Part shown: positions 54,644 to 63,925 of the stretch, in pieces
Layout of the letters: each line of letters opens with the position of its first letter
Position numbering within the stretch: position 1 is the first letter of the stretch
NCBI GenBank assembly: GCA_944472135.2
Contig: OX235263.1
Location: forward strand, 7,857,517 to 7,921,516
Source of the DNA: Trichobilharzia regenti
Lineage: Eukaryota > Platyhelminthes > Trematoda > Strigeidida > Schistosomatidae
Length of the DNA stretch: 64,000 nt
Reading direction: 5' to 3'
Position numbers and translations under genes: made by a program
The notes under the pieces: model-generated
What the model was told of the DNA's origin: nothing
Database searches by the model: none
Seen by the model: the letters and a program-made list of their open reading frames with translations, nothing else

Positions 54644-54870
54644 TGTGCGTCGGTGGCACAGTGGTTAGGACTCTCGCCGACCATGAACATGGTCCGAGGT
54701 TCGAACCCCCGCCGACGCACACCTGATATCTATGGTCGGCCTGAAAAATTTGGGCTCCCGATATCCATGCTGAAAATTCCATACTTGTACCAAAAATACA
54801 GTGTGGAATCAAGCTGTAAATCAAAAATTAAAAAAAAATCAAAAATCAAAATAAAATTCTAAATATCTAC
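54644..54870 (+). mobile_element. tRNA-headed SINE, family D, best preserved copy
   Basis: The head folds like a tRNA: acceptor-like GCGTCGG (54645-54651) with CCGACGC, box A TGGCACAGTGGTTAGG, an anticodon-arm-like GACCA..TGGTC, box B GGTTCGAACCC. The body is GGTCGGCCTGAAAAATTTGG and the tail is GCTGAAAATTCCATACTTG, GTGTGGAATCAAGCTG, then AAATC-rich repeats. The tail matches the CR1-like LINE end. Confidence 0.88.
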
Positions 54871-55475
54871 AAATGTGTAGGTCCTAGAGATCTCTATGTA
54901 ATACTTCAAGTAACGCTAATACACCGGACATTATTGTCGGTTTTATCACGTGATCCAAGGAGTACTGAGCCATACATGTTAGTTTGGTACTATTCAGTAA
55001 TATGTCTCCATGAATTCATCAAGGATTGAATCTATTATCTAGATTCTACGAGTTGAGTACACAGACAAGTGGATGATGTGTGACAACAGATACTCACTGA
55101 CAAGTCAAATTAAAAATCTCTAAATTGATTAGCAATTCTCAATCTACACAGTTTGAATGGTGAAATTTCACAGTGGTTTCCATTAAAACACAAAATTAAT
55201 TAGATGGCAATTTGTGGCCTGTTTTGAAATACCATAAATAGTAATCAAAAATAGCAAGAAAATTTGAAAAAAAGCCATATACTACTGATTAATTGAGATG
55301 AGTAGTTGTATACTATTCATGCCTCAGCCAGGGATAGCGTTTGTTAACCAGCTACATCAAGGTGATCTAAACACCGTTTGATGGCCATTTCAGTTGTTTG
55401 GGGGGGGGGGGAAGAATAGATGAATGATTTGTCAGCTCAAGGAGCCGAAACAATTCAACTGTGTAAATTGCATAT
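54871..55475. other. No recognised feature; poly-G run
   Basis: Unassigned AT-rich sequence. A run of 13 G at about 55399-55411 is notable. Confidence 0.4.
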
Positions 55476-57115
55476 CGCTAACCAGTTTGTAAATTGTGAA
55501 GTTGATTTATAGCAGATATATTTACGGCTGACAGCTGGGAAAATACTGCTCTTAATACATTTAATCCTACTCCAAAGATATGCTGGAGGTATGTGGATGA
55601 CACTGTCACAGTGTTAAAAACAGAATATATCACAGTCTAGTTTCTTGACGCATATAAACTCACTAGTTGAGGGAAAATATTCACTACTGAATTGAATTCT
55701 TGATTTTCCCGTCGATTGATTGAACCGAAGTGCTCGGTCTCAGTCAATTCAATAATTAATATGACCCGTTGCACAAGACGTGGCTCTCGTGGCCCAAGTG
55801 GTCTAGTGGATAACGCTTTGGCGTTTGAAACTATGGGTACTGGGTTCGAGCCTCGGTGGGAACATCATCACTCACTGAGAAATGCAGGTACATCCAGTGG
55901 CTGACGAGTCCCAAATAGGACGAAATGCGCGTTGTCCTGGATTCCACTGCTAGCCACCATCCACCAATTGTATACTAGGAAAATACTCACATCTGAATCG
56001 GAAAATGAACAAGGAGAATTAACTGTGATGTTAGATTGTAAAATAAAATGAAAGGAAGAAGGTAAACTGCACACTAGCGGCGTTTGTAAGAAGCCAACTC
56101 ACTCTAATATTAGATATTTACACTTCTTTAATTCATCTCATCCGTTCGTTATCTGTATGTGAAAGCAGGCTTACTGAAATGTCTAACAGACCGAGCAATA
56201 ACAACACTAAGTAGTACAATTAAAAACCTAAACGATGAAATGAAACAGTTAGAAGAAGTGTTTGTGTTAAGTAACTAACTAACCTATAAAATTCACTAGG
56301 AATATCAAAGGCCAAAAACAAAATAAAAATAATTGTGAAACTAGAAATGATAATATAAATAAGAGAGAATATAAGGCATCTACAGTTCAACCATATAGTG
56401 AGGGGACACCTGAAACCCTCCCTCCGTATGATTATCAATAAAGCAGGAACTAGGCTGATGGCATGTAGACCTACAGACTCATTCAGGTTGAACAAGCTGT
56501 CTGTAGACTAAACGACTGTGTCGGTTGACCCAATTAAACGAAATAACATAATTTACGAAATATACCTTGCAATGACTGTGAGTTAGGTCAACTACATAGG
56601 TCAAACTAATAGATTGGGATTATTCAGACTGCCTTTCAGAACATAAGAATTTAGTGGCTAAGGTTAGAATGATTGATCCCACCCGCGAAGTTAAGTAATT
56701 TAGAAAATAGCTCTCAGCAATCTCACTGCATGCATTAACACACAACCACACAATAGAGTTAGTGGTCTAGAGTCAAAATTCTAAAACGTAATCTAGGTAG
56801 GTGGAGGGAGATAGACGGAGGTTGATTACTGAATCCTGGTTCATGGGTTCATGCAAAAGAAATTTCTCGATGCAAACACCAGTCAAATCAGAGAATAATA
56901 AATAATGTTAAAATGTATTCAATTCACATACATTATAACATTCTGAAGTAAAATGTTGTGCGAGTAACTTGTTATGATTATGATCAATTGTGCTTGAAAC
57001 GTTGTCATCAGTAAATATTACTGTATAAAGAATATTTTGTGATTTATCAAAATGAAATCTTATCCATAATGGAGTTATACTCTACCCCAGTGACTTATAC
57101 ATATATTTATAACAA
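55476..57115 (+). mobile_element. Penelope-like subfamily Y, RT to tail, with nested SINE A
   Basis: The longest Y copy. About 55560-55680: KICWRYVDDTVTVLKTEYI (RT YVDD box). After the nested SINE A (55685-55977): ESENEQGELTVMLDCKI, VCKKPTHSNIRYLHFFNSSH, a decayed linker, the GIY-YIG start (NNIIYEI..., VNYIGQTNR) at about 56540-56620, EHKN, and the tail to 57115 (GAAACGTTGTCATCAG, TACTGTATAAAG). Many stops. Confidence 0.82.
55672..55990 (+). mobile_element. Hammerhead SINE family A inside a PLE, 13-bp target duplication
   Basis: GGAAAATATTCAC at 55672-55684 and GGAAAATACTCAC at 55978-55990 (one mismatch). Order: inverted tail, short sense tail end with AATATGACCCGTTGCAC, head (box A TGGTCTAGTGGATAACGC, box B GGTTCGAGCCT), hammerhead with the extra TGG at stem I. 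It is otherwise nearly identical to copy 1 at 6.9-7.1 kb. Confidence 0.92.
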
Positions 57116-57214
57116 GTTTATTCAAGTTTCTAGTCACAAATCGGCTGGTTCGAACTGATCATCCTCTCTCTCTCTCTCTGTCTCTGATCTCAGTCAAACT
57201 GGGTGGATCACTGA

Positions 57215-58155
57215 TGGGCTCAGTCTTAAAAGAGCAAAACAGTCATCAGACGGTGTTGAGATCACCTAGATCTTATTCACTTATTTGGGAAGTACCATCA
57301 GCCAGTGCCAGCGGCTTGGTCTCTGACGAAATCTCAGCACGGATACAGAGGGCTAGTTTCGCATATGTCAGTTTACACCGTCCGTCTCTGGCGCAGACGT
57401 GATACCCGGCTGGCTTTCGATGAAAGGGCGGGTGTACTGCTCATCAGTCCACTCCGTCCTCCTTTATGGCTGTGAGCGAGACCTGGCCATTGAGACTGGA
57501 GGACATGAAAAGATTAGCTGTCTTTGATCATAGGTGCCTGCGTTCTATTTCCCGTGTAAAGTGGTATAATAGGGTGAGCAATACTGAGGTTAGGCGTCGA
57601 GTACTAGGTAAGGAGGTGAAATCAACCGATAAGGTTGTTAAGTTACACCGATTGAGATGGTAAAAACATGTGTTACGTATGCCTGTCTAGCCATCACCTT
57701 ATTCAACAACGGGCAATGTTAGCTGACATAGGGTCAGGCTAGAAAACAGCTAGCGGAGGTCAAACAAAAAATGGCACCAGTCAATGAAATCTACAACAGT
57801 TAGTTTAAGCCAGCCAGTCACGTAGGAATGTGTAGACTTCCTGACTGGTTGGGGTCCTCGGGACGGCAAAAACCAATGGTTGGAAACAATTGGTGACATG
57901 GCTCAAAATCGTTCTCAGTGATGGCTAGCGCAGATGCATCCACTCCTTGTGACTTATGATTTCCAATAAAACTGTTTTGTTCTTCGTTATTACTCTTCCT
58001 TTGTCTCACACACCTCTGTTCACTGTCTCTGTTATGCATTTCTTCTACTTTCTTCTCTTGCTTTATGCGCTACATGGAGTGGAGTGTGGCGACTTGAACT
58101 GCTGCATCGGTGCAATGTTCTATGTCGAAAACAGACAGACAGATCTGGCTGACTA
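57215..58155 (+). mobile_element. RTE-like LINE family A, 3' part
   Basis: Plus copy: DEISARIQRASFAYVSLHR, then ETWPLRLEDMKRLAVFDHRC, LRSISRVKWYNRVSNTEVRR, TDKVVKLHRLRW, a GHVLRM-like decayed part, and the D-MAQ end. The untranslated 3' end finishes in (ACAG)n at 58130-58140. A CT repeat sits just upstream (57167-57190). Confidence 0.85.
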
Positions 58156-58424
58156 GCAAGTACTACTGCTTGTTGATATGTAGTGTAGTATCCAACTACT
58201 ACTCATTCCAGTCTATTAGTAGTATGTAGTTTTATGCAGAGATACTCAACGATAGCAGTTAAGAACTTGGCATTCATGAACCAATGGATTCTGATTCACC
58301 TAATGACTTAATTTTGCCCTAAATGTGCTTGATTCATACATAACCAAAGTGTCTTGGTTCCTGATTTTTAATGCAATGGGTGTATAAATTTAGAGGGATG
58401 TGGTATTGATTACATAACTGAAAA
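58156..58424. other. No recognised feature
   Basis: Unassigned sequence between the LINE and SINE C. Confidence 0.4.
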
Positions 58425-58810
58425 ATATGCGTTGGTGGAGCAGCGGTAGAATGCTCGCCCGGCAGACGCAATCCTTTACCTCACGAGCTAGTAATAAGAC
58501 TCGTAAAGAGATAAGGTTAGGTATGAGGTTGAATGGTAATTACTCTTATCTGTTGGGCGAGATTATTTTTTCGGAGAATACAAATCGAAACTGACTGATG
58601 TCAGCCGTCAGTAGGGAACATCTTTGTTCGACTATTTGTCATGTATTAGTGCTTCAGTGGTACGATGCTTGAAAACCACTCATGTCATGCGTGTCTGATT
58701 CCCAGTCAACTCATTATTAACCCTTATTTAACTGATGATAAGTCTAGTAAAGAGGAGAGGTTGAATATGTGAGACTGGCAACCTTGTCTTGCTAAGAAAA
58801 TTGATACCAC
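58425..58810 (+). mobile_element. Two tandem degenerate SINE C copies
   Basis: 58425-58560: GTTGGTGGAGCAGCGGTAGA (box A), TTTACCTCACGAGCTAG, AAGGTTAGGTATGAGG; box B is deleted. 58640-58810: GTGCTTCAGTGGTACGATGC, GATTCCCAGTCAACTC (box B region), AGAGGTTGAATATGTGAGAC. Neither has the RTE-like hairpin end. Confidence 0.55.
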
Positions 58811-59500
58811 TGTTACGGATGCGTATTTTCAAATCAGAAAGTGAAGGGGAAAAGTTAAACTATGACCACCCATGGAATGTGAACGCACCAGTGACCTTCA
58901 GCCGACCAATCAGGAATCCAGTGGTTTTTGTTTTTTTAAAAAAATGACGTTTTTTACACGAGAAATATATGAAAACACATTAAACAAGATATTTTTCCCT
59001 GACATGACTTAAAAATACCTCTCAATTTTTATTAGGAGTCTCAATTTTTAATTTAGACCAGTTTCTGTGGAGGTGACTGAAGATAAGTTCTTTTTGTGAC
59101 CCATTTTGTCGCTCTTATCTTGTTTATCAGTCTCCCCCATAATCCCTCAGTTGAGTTAGTATGAGTTTCAGTGAGACAGCCAATGGCTAGTGACCAGAAA
59201 AATGCGGATAATAAAAATAAATAATCCCAACCACAAACCTAAACCTGTTCGTAAACCGTGATCCTGACGAGCTGTCAAATCACTATCCACTTTACCTCAC
59301 AATACTTAAAAACGTGGTCGGGATGTAATTCTGAACCCCACTTCATGAATAGCGTTCATAGTGGCGCTATAATAAGTGGTAGGTTTCCTTTTTCAGTGGA
59401 TAGTATGCGCTCAAGGTCATTGATGCTGATACTATAACTTGGCCCGTGAAGCCATGAAGGAAAATACAAACTATAATATTGCATAACAGACGTTTTGAAC
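58811..59500. other. No recognised feature
   Basis: About 700 bp unassigned; AT-rich, no frame over 60 codons with any motif. Confidence 0.4.
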
Positions 59501-59504
59501 AACC

Positions 59505-60825
59505 GCTGATCTTTATTATCATTTCTCTTAATTCCTAGAGGAACATAGGGCTTCAGCTGCGCGTCTCCATTGCCTTCGGTTCTCTGCCAACGTTTTCACT
59601 GAGCTCTAAGTCTGTCAACATGCTTTCATCTCCTCTTCACATGACATCCTTCAAGTTACCCTTGCATCGACGACCAACTCGCCTCTTCCCTTTCGGGCTC
59701 CACTCGAGGCCTTGTCACTTGATGGTTTGTTTTCTCAGAGTATGGCCAGCCAATCCATCTCCATTTCTTCTTGCTTATTTGTTGTACAATCGGTTTCTGG
59801 TTGGCTAGCTCCCAGAGGTCCCTGTTGCTGATATTTTCTGGCCAGCCATCTGATCTTGAGTATTGAGCGAAGACAGACACCACACCGTTTTCAGGTTGTC
59901 CCAGTGCTTCTCAGCACTGACCTCTTCGCTAGTGTTGATTTGTGTCTCGGCTTTGTCCCTTATGATTGCAATGAAGATGTTCTTGGTAGCCTGGTCCTTC
60001 AGTTTTTGATTGTCGAACTTGGCTTGTGGTCTATCTGCAGCTTCTGTTTCCCTGAAAGCTTTTAATTTGATTTGGATTGTCCTTTGTACGAGATAGTGGT
60101 CTGAGCCAACATCTGCTCCTCTTCTTACTTTTGTGTCCAGTAGGTTGCGCCTCCACTTCCTTGAGATTGAGATGAAGTGGATTCGGTTCTTGGTTCTCCC
60201 ATCTGGTGACACCCATGTAGCCTTGTGGATATCTTTGTGCTTGTATACACTTCCACCAATCACTAGTTCGTTGAAGGCACAGAAGTTGGCGAAGAGTTCT
60301 CCGTTTTCATTCATTTCTCCGAGAGCTTCTCTACCCATGATGAGTTCCCTTCCTGTGTTGTCTGTCTGGTCCCAGTTTGGTGTTCATGTCTCCCATAAGT
60401 ATTTTCATGTCGCCAGCTGGAGTATTGTCCATTGTTGCCTGTAGTTGTCAGTAGAATTCTTCTTTCTTTTCGAGGTCTACGTTGTTTGTCGGTGCATAAC
60501 ATTGTATGATTGACACTTTCCTTCCTTTGGAGTTGAATCTGGCGGCGTGTCATTATCCTGGACGAAATCGCCTCCCATTGCGTCAGGGCTTTCGTTGCCG
60601 TTGGTGAAATCATGATAGCCACGCCCTCGGTGTGCGTGTGGTTATCTTCTGGGTGACCGGGGTAGATCGCTGACTCACCCGTTGACAATTTGGTGAGTTC
60701 ATTCCCGTTCCCTCTGCTTGCACATATTCCCAGTACTTGGATTCCGTATCTTTTCCTCTCGTTTGCGATCTGGGCAGCTTTGCCAATCTCTTACATTGTG
60801 CGGACGTTCCATGTCCCCACACAGA
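59505..60825 (-). mobile_element. RTE-type LINE family B: endonuclease domain joined to 3' end
   Basis: Reading from 60825 on the minus strand: VGTWNVRTM (the N-terminal signature of APE-type LINE endonucleases), GESAIYPGHPEDNHTHTEG, VAIMISPTATKALTQWEAIS, then after frameshifts MGREALGEMNENGELFANFC, NELVIGGSVYKHKDIHKATW, VSPDGRTKNRI and RRGADVGSDHYLV (SDH motif). The RT is missing: sequence passes from the EN linker to Q..KKWRWIGWPYSEK and the 3' hairpin end near 59535. An internal deletion derivative. Confidence 0.85.
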
Positions 60826-61205
60826 CTTTTCTTTATTATTATTATTATTGTTCCTTTGGGTTCCGAGGGGAAAATAGGTCTGGCTTCAACAAACACACCT
60901 CCACTTTCGTCTATTTTCTGCTATCCTCTCCAGCTGGATCAAAGATTGCCCAAACACTCTCATCTCATCCATGTCACCCTGGCGCCGACCACCCACTCAC
61001 CACTTCCCCTTTGAATTCCACTAGAATGATGACCTGCATTGTACTCTATGTCATTCGATGGTCTCCTCAACATATGCCCGATCAGTCCATCTCCACTTTC
61101 TCTTACATATTTTGTCGAGTGATCAGGTCTCGACTGTTGGTTTGTTCCCCAAGCAGAGTTTCTTGTTACTTATTCTTTCTGGTCGTCCATTTAATCTTCA
61201 GTACT
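60826..61205 (-). mobile_element. RTE-type LINE family C, 3' end
   Basis: Minus copy with its (AAT)n end at 60826-60848, hairpin GTTCC-TTTGG-GTTCC-like, then TTGAATTCCACTAGAATGAT, TCTCCACTTTCTCTTACATA (WRWIG segment) and TTCTTTCTGGTCGTCCATTT. It is inserted immediately upstream of the EN start of the family B copy and next to the CR1-like LINE. Confidence 0.75.
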
Positions 61206-63095
61206 AAGTGAAGGCATAAACTAACAAGTAAAAAACAAATGTCCGTTGATGCTTATTCTGATGTTAATGCTTTAAACAAATCATTTATCAAGAAACAAAT
61301 TAATATGGTTGTACCTGATGTACCTAGTCAAGAAAATGGTCATTTTCAGGGTTTTGAAGAAAAGGATGTACTATTATGTTTGAAGTCATTAAATCCAACA
61401 CACAGCCTTGGTCCAGATGGTGTACCAAGCATTCTTCTCCAAAAGTGTGCAGACATCTTGTGTCATCCTCTTACTCAAATCTTTAACGCATCATTTAAGA
61501 GGGAAACGGTACCTGCTGACTGGAAAGAAATCAAGGTTGTACCTGTACAGAAATCATCTTCTGGAGCAGGTATAAAATTTAGACCAGTCGCTATAACATC
61601 TCCTTTTTTGAAAACTATGGAGAAACTTCTTTTGTATATTCTTAAACCTTCTTTAAAAGCTTTTAATGACCCTAAGCAGTTTGCTTATAAGTGTGGAAGA
61701 AGTACATTAGATGCAGCCATTGTACTACACCACAATATTGTTTCCTGCCTTGATAAGGGCGCTAAGTTCGTTCGAACAGCTTTCTTAGACTATACTGCAG
61801 CTTTCGACTCTGTTCCTAGGACACTTTTATTAGGAAAGATGATTTCAGCACAAACAGAGTCCTGGGCAACTAGATGGCTGTCTTCTTATTTTAAGGATAG
61901 GAAACAGCATACTGTTTTGGCTGGAAAGCGCTCCACTTCCCAGCTAACTGAAAGTGGTGTGCCTCAAGGTGCAGTACTTTCTCCATTTCTTTTCTCTTTC
62001 TTTCTGCATGACCTTCCGAACTCACCCAAAGTTAACTTCATTAAGTATGCTGATGACCTGACCGTTTCTGTCCCTGTAGTTTCCACATCGGATTGTTCCT
62101 ATATGAATGGCTTCCTAGCTGAAGTTAAGGATTGGTCTGGCTCAAATGGCCTTAAACTAAATCCAACTAAATGTAACACTGTTGATTTTAGCTTGAGAAG
62201 TGAAAAAGTCATGCATGGATTGATTCAATCTCATGATTGTTGTAATATTGATGGTACCATGATAAAGAGTAAGTCAAGTGTTTCTTATCTTGGCATTAGT
62301 TTCTCGTCAAATCTTTGCTGGTCGTCTCATATTCTTATAGTTTCTAAGAAAGTTTTCCGTCTGACTTATTACATAAAGAAGTTGAGACACTCAGGTATAA
62401 CTCAATCTCTTATCATACAATTTATTAATTCATGTGTTTTGCCCATCATTCTTTATTGTTCTCCATTATTCTTCCCTGGGCTACTCAAGAAAGATCATAT
62501 AATACTACGAAGAACATTGAGGGCTGTAAGTAGGGTCAGTGCTATCCCTTTGACTGAACTAAATGACACTGTTGTCAATAGGCATATGAATTCTTGTAAA
62601 CACTTAGCTAAAGTTATCTTATCTGATAGTGAACATCCTCTTTATTCACAATTGTTTCCTTGTATCTCTTCGGGTAAGACCAGAAGAAATTTTATAAACA
62701 TTTATGCTCGTACTACAAAATATAAAAATTCGACCGTTCCATATTTGGCACGAGTATTGTGTGAAGAGACAAATATCAGAAAAGAACTTTTACAACTTTT
62801 GAATCAGTAACTAAACTATAAAATGTAATGATGCATATTAATGCAAGTGTTATTTGTTATATTATTTATTTATTATTCACTATGACCTAGAAATGGTATG
62901 ATTTTGTTGGGTTTTTTATTTTTATTTATTTTTTTATTATTTTTTCCTATTAACTATCAATATTTTAACATTTTATATATTTATATAATTATAAACAGAG
63001 CTAAACCATTGCAATATGTAAAAGAAACGCTGAAAATTCCATGCTGTAAATTGTTATTGTTGTGGAATAAAGTGATTATTATTATTATTATTAAA
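61206..63095 (+). mobile_element. CR1/Jockey-like LINE with an open reverse transcriptase frame
   Basis: 5'-truncated element: endonuclease missing, RT frame intact, 3' untranslated region from 62811 to GCTGAAAATTCCATGCTG, GTGGAATAAAGTGATT and (ATT)n at about 63070-63093. It is by far the youngest-looking LINE here. Confidence 0.9.
61239..62810 (+). CDS. CR1/Jockey-like reverse transcriptase ORF (523 codons, 5'-truncated)
   Basis: An uninterrupted frame for the RT and C-terminal part of a non-LTR retrotransposon polyprotein. Motifs in order: LGPDGVPSILLQKC (49-70 region), ADWKEIKVVPVQK (93-105), FRPVAITSPFLKTMEKLL (114-131), FLDYTAAFDSVPR with Asp184 (182-194), SGVPQGAVLSPFLF (239-252), KYADDLTV with catalytic YADD at 270-273, LKLNPTKCN (305-313), VSYLGISFSSNL and the C-terminal PYLARVLCEE. 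The RT copies its own RNA at nicked chromosomal DNA. The first ATG is only where the truncated copy happens to offer one; the open frame extends nine codons upstream to a TGA, and the native protein would start far upstream with an endonuclease. It cannot move by itself without that part. Confidence 0.92.
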   Translation: MSVDAYSDVNALNKSFIKKQINMVVPDVPSQENGHFQGFEEKDVLLCLKSLNPTHSLGPDGVPSILLQKCADILCHPLTQIFNASFKRETVPADWKEIKVVPVQKSSSGAGIKFRPVAITSPFLKTMEKLLLYILKPSLKAFNDPKQFAYKCGRSTLDAAIVLHHNIVSCLDKGAKFVRTAFLDYTAAFDSVPRTLLLGKMISAQTESWATRWLSSYFKDRKQHTVLAGKRSTSQLTESGVPQGAVLSPFLFSFFLHDLPNSPKVNFIKYADDLTVSVPVVSTSDCSYMNGFLAEVKDWSGSNGLKLNPTKCNTVDFSLRSEKVMHGLIQSHDCCNIDGTMIKSKSSVSYLGISFSSNLCWSSHILIVSKKVFRLTYYIKKLRHSGITQSLIIQFINSCVLPIILYCSPLFFPGLLKKDHIILRRTLRAVSRVSAIPLTELNDTVVNRHMNSCKHLAKVILSDSEHPLYSQLFPCISSGKTRRNFINIYARTTKYKNSTVPYLARVLCEETNIRKELLQLLNQ

Positions 63096-63099
63096 TATG

Positions 63100-63232
63100 T
63101 TGATGAAAGTCTGCAGTCTGTTGAAAATCCTTTTCGTTACACACACTGACCGAGTTTCTGACCCGTATAGAAGAACTGACCGACACTGACATTACTGTTG
63201 AAAATGCGAATCTTGTTCCTTATGCTGAGTTA
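63100..63232 (-). mobile_element. RTE family B fragment
   Basis: On the minus strand GAACAAGATTCGCATTTTC and TTCTATACGGGTCAGAAACT match the NRIRIFN and LLYGSET segments of family B. Short relic between two CR1-like pieces. Confidence 0.6.
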
Positions 63233-63400
63233 ACAATAATAATGATAATAATTTTGCTTTATTCCAGAAACAGTACCTGGTGGTACAGTGTGGAATTTTC
63301 AGCACTTATCTACCATATTGCATCTAATTTCATTGTACATTTAAGAGGAGTATTACAGAAAAATAAAATATATAAAAAAACAACAAAAAAACCAGAAAAG
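63233..63400 (-). mobile_element. CR1-like LINE 3' end fragment
   Basis: (TTA)n at 63233-63250 in reverse, GCTTTATTCCAG, TGGTACAGTGTGGAATTTTC and CATTGTACATTTAAG. This end is the closest LINE match to the SINE D tail. Confidence 0.8.
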
Positions 63401-63925
63401 AAACACAGAAATTTTCAAGTATTGGTTTTGTAGGGATTTTGTTTGATTGCATGGAGGATTTAATCATAAGCTGACATCAGTTAGAGAACCACTGGAAAAC
63501 CAACTGGGAGTACTGGACAGCTGTTTCGTCCTAGTTTGGGACTCTTCATCAATAGGCACCCACCGCCAAGGTTCGAACCCAGGACCTTCTGGTTACAAGG
63601 CCAGTGAGCTCGTAGACCATTGAGCCACTGGGACCCGATCCAATGGTCCTTGAATTCTAACTTCTGCCAATTCACGACATAGCGCGACCACTTCGCAATG
63701 TCTTCTTCGATGAGTTACTGCCTCATCTTCAACCCAGTGGCTCAATGGTCTGCGAGCTCGCCTTGTAACCAGAAGGTCCTGGGTTCGAACCTTGGCGGGG
63801 GGTGCGTACTGCTGAAGAGTCCCAAACTATGATGAAACAGCTGTCCAGTACTCCCAGATTTTCCAGTGGTTCTCTAACTGATGTCAGCTCATGATTAAAT
63901 CCTCCATGCAATCAAACACAGAAAT
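63401..63925. mobile_element. Hammerhead SINE B inverted dimer with 12-bp target duplication
   Basis: AAACACAGAAAT at 63401-63412 and 63914-63925 bounds the unit 63413-63913. 63413-63732 is a minus copy with tail, hammerhead, box B GGTTCGAACCC, head and CGACCACTTCGCAATG; 63733-63913 is a 5'-truncated plus copy (box A GTGGCTCAATGGTCTGCGAG, box B GGTTCGAACC, hammerhead CTGAAGAG with damaged stem II, tail). Inserted in a CR1-like LINE end. Confidence 0.92.

Noticed and set aside
54645..54718. A functional tRNA gene
   Set aside because: The head folds like a tRNA with boxes A and B, but the anticodon loop is irregular, several copies exist and all are followed by the same SINE D body.
60690..61211. 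173-codon plus-strand frame as a gene
   Set aside because: It is antisense to the RTE endonuclease start and the family C 3' end.
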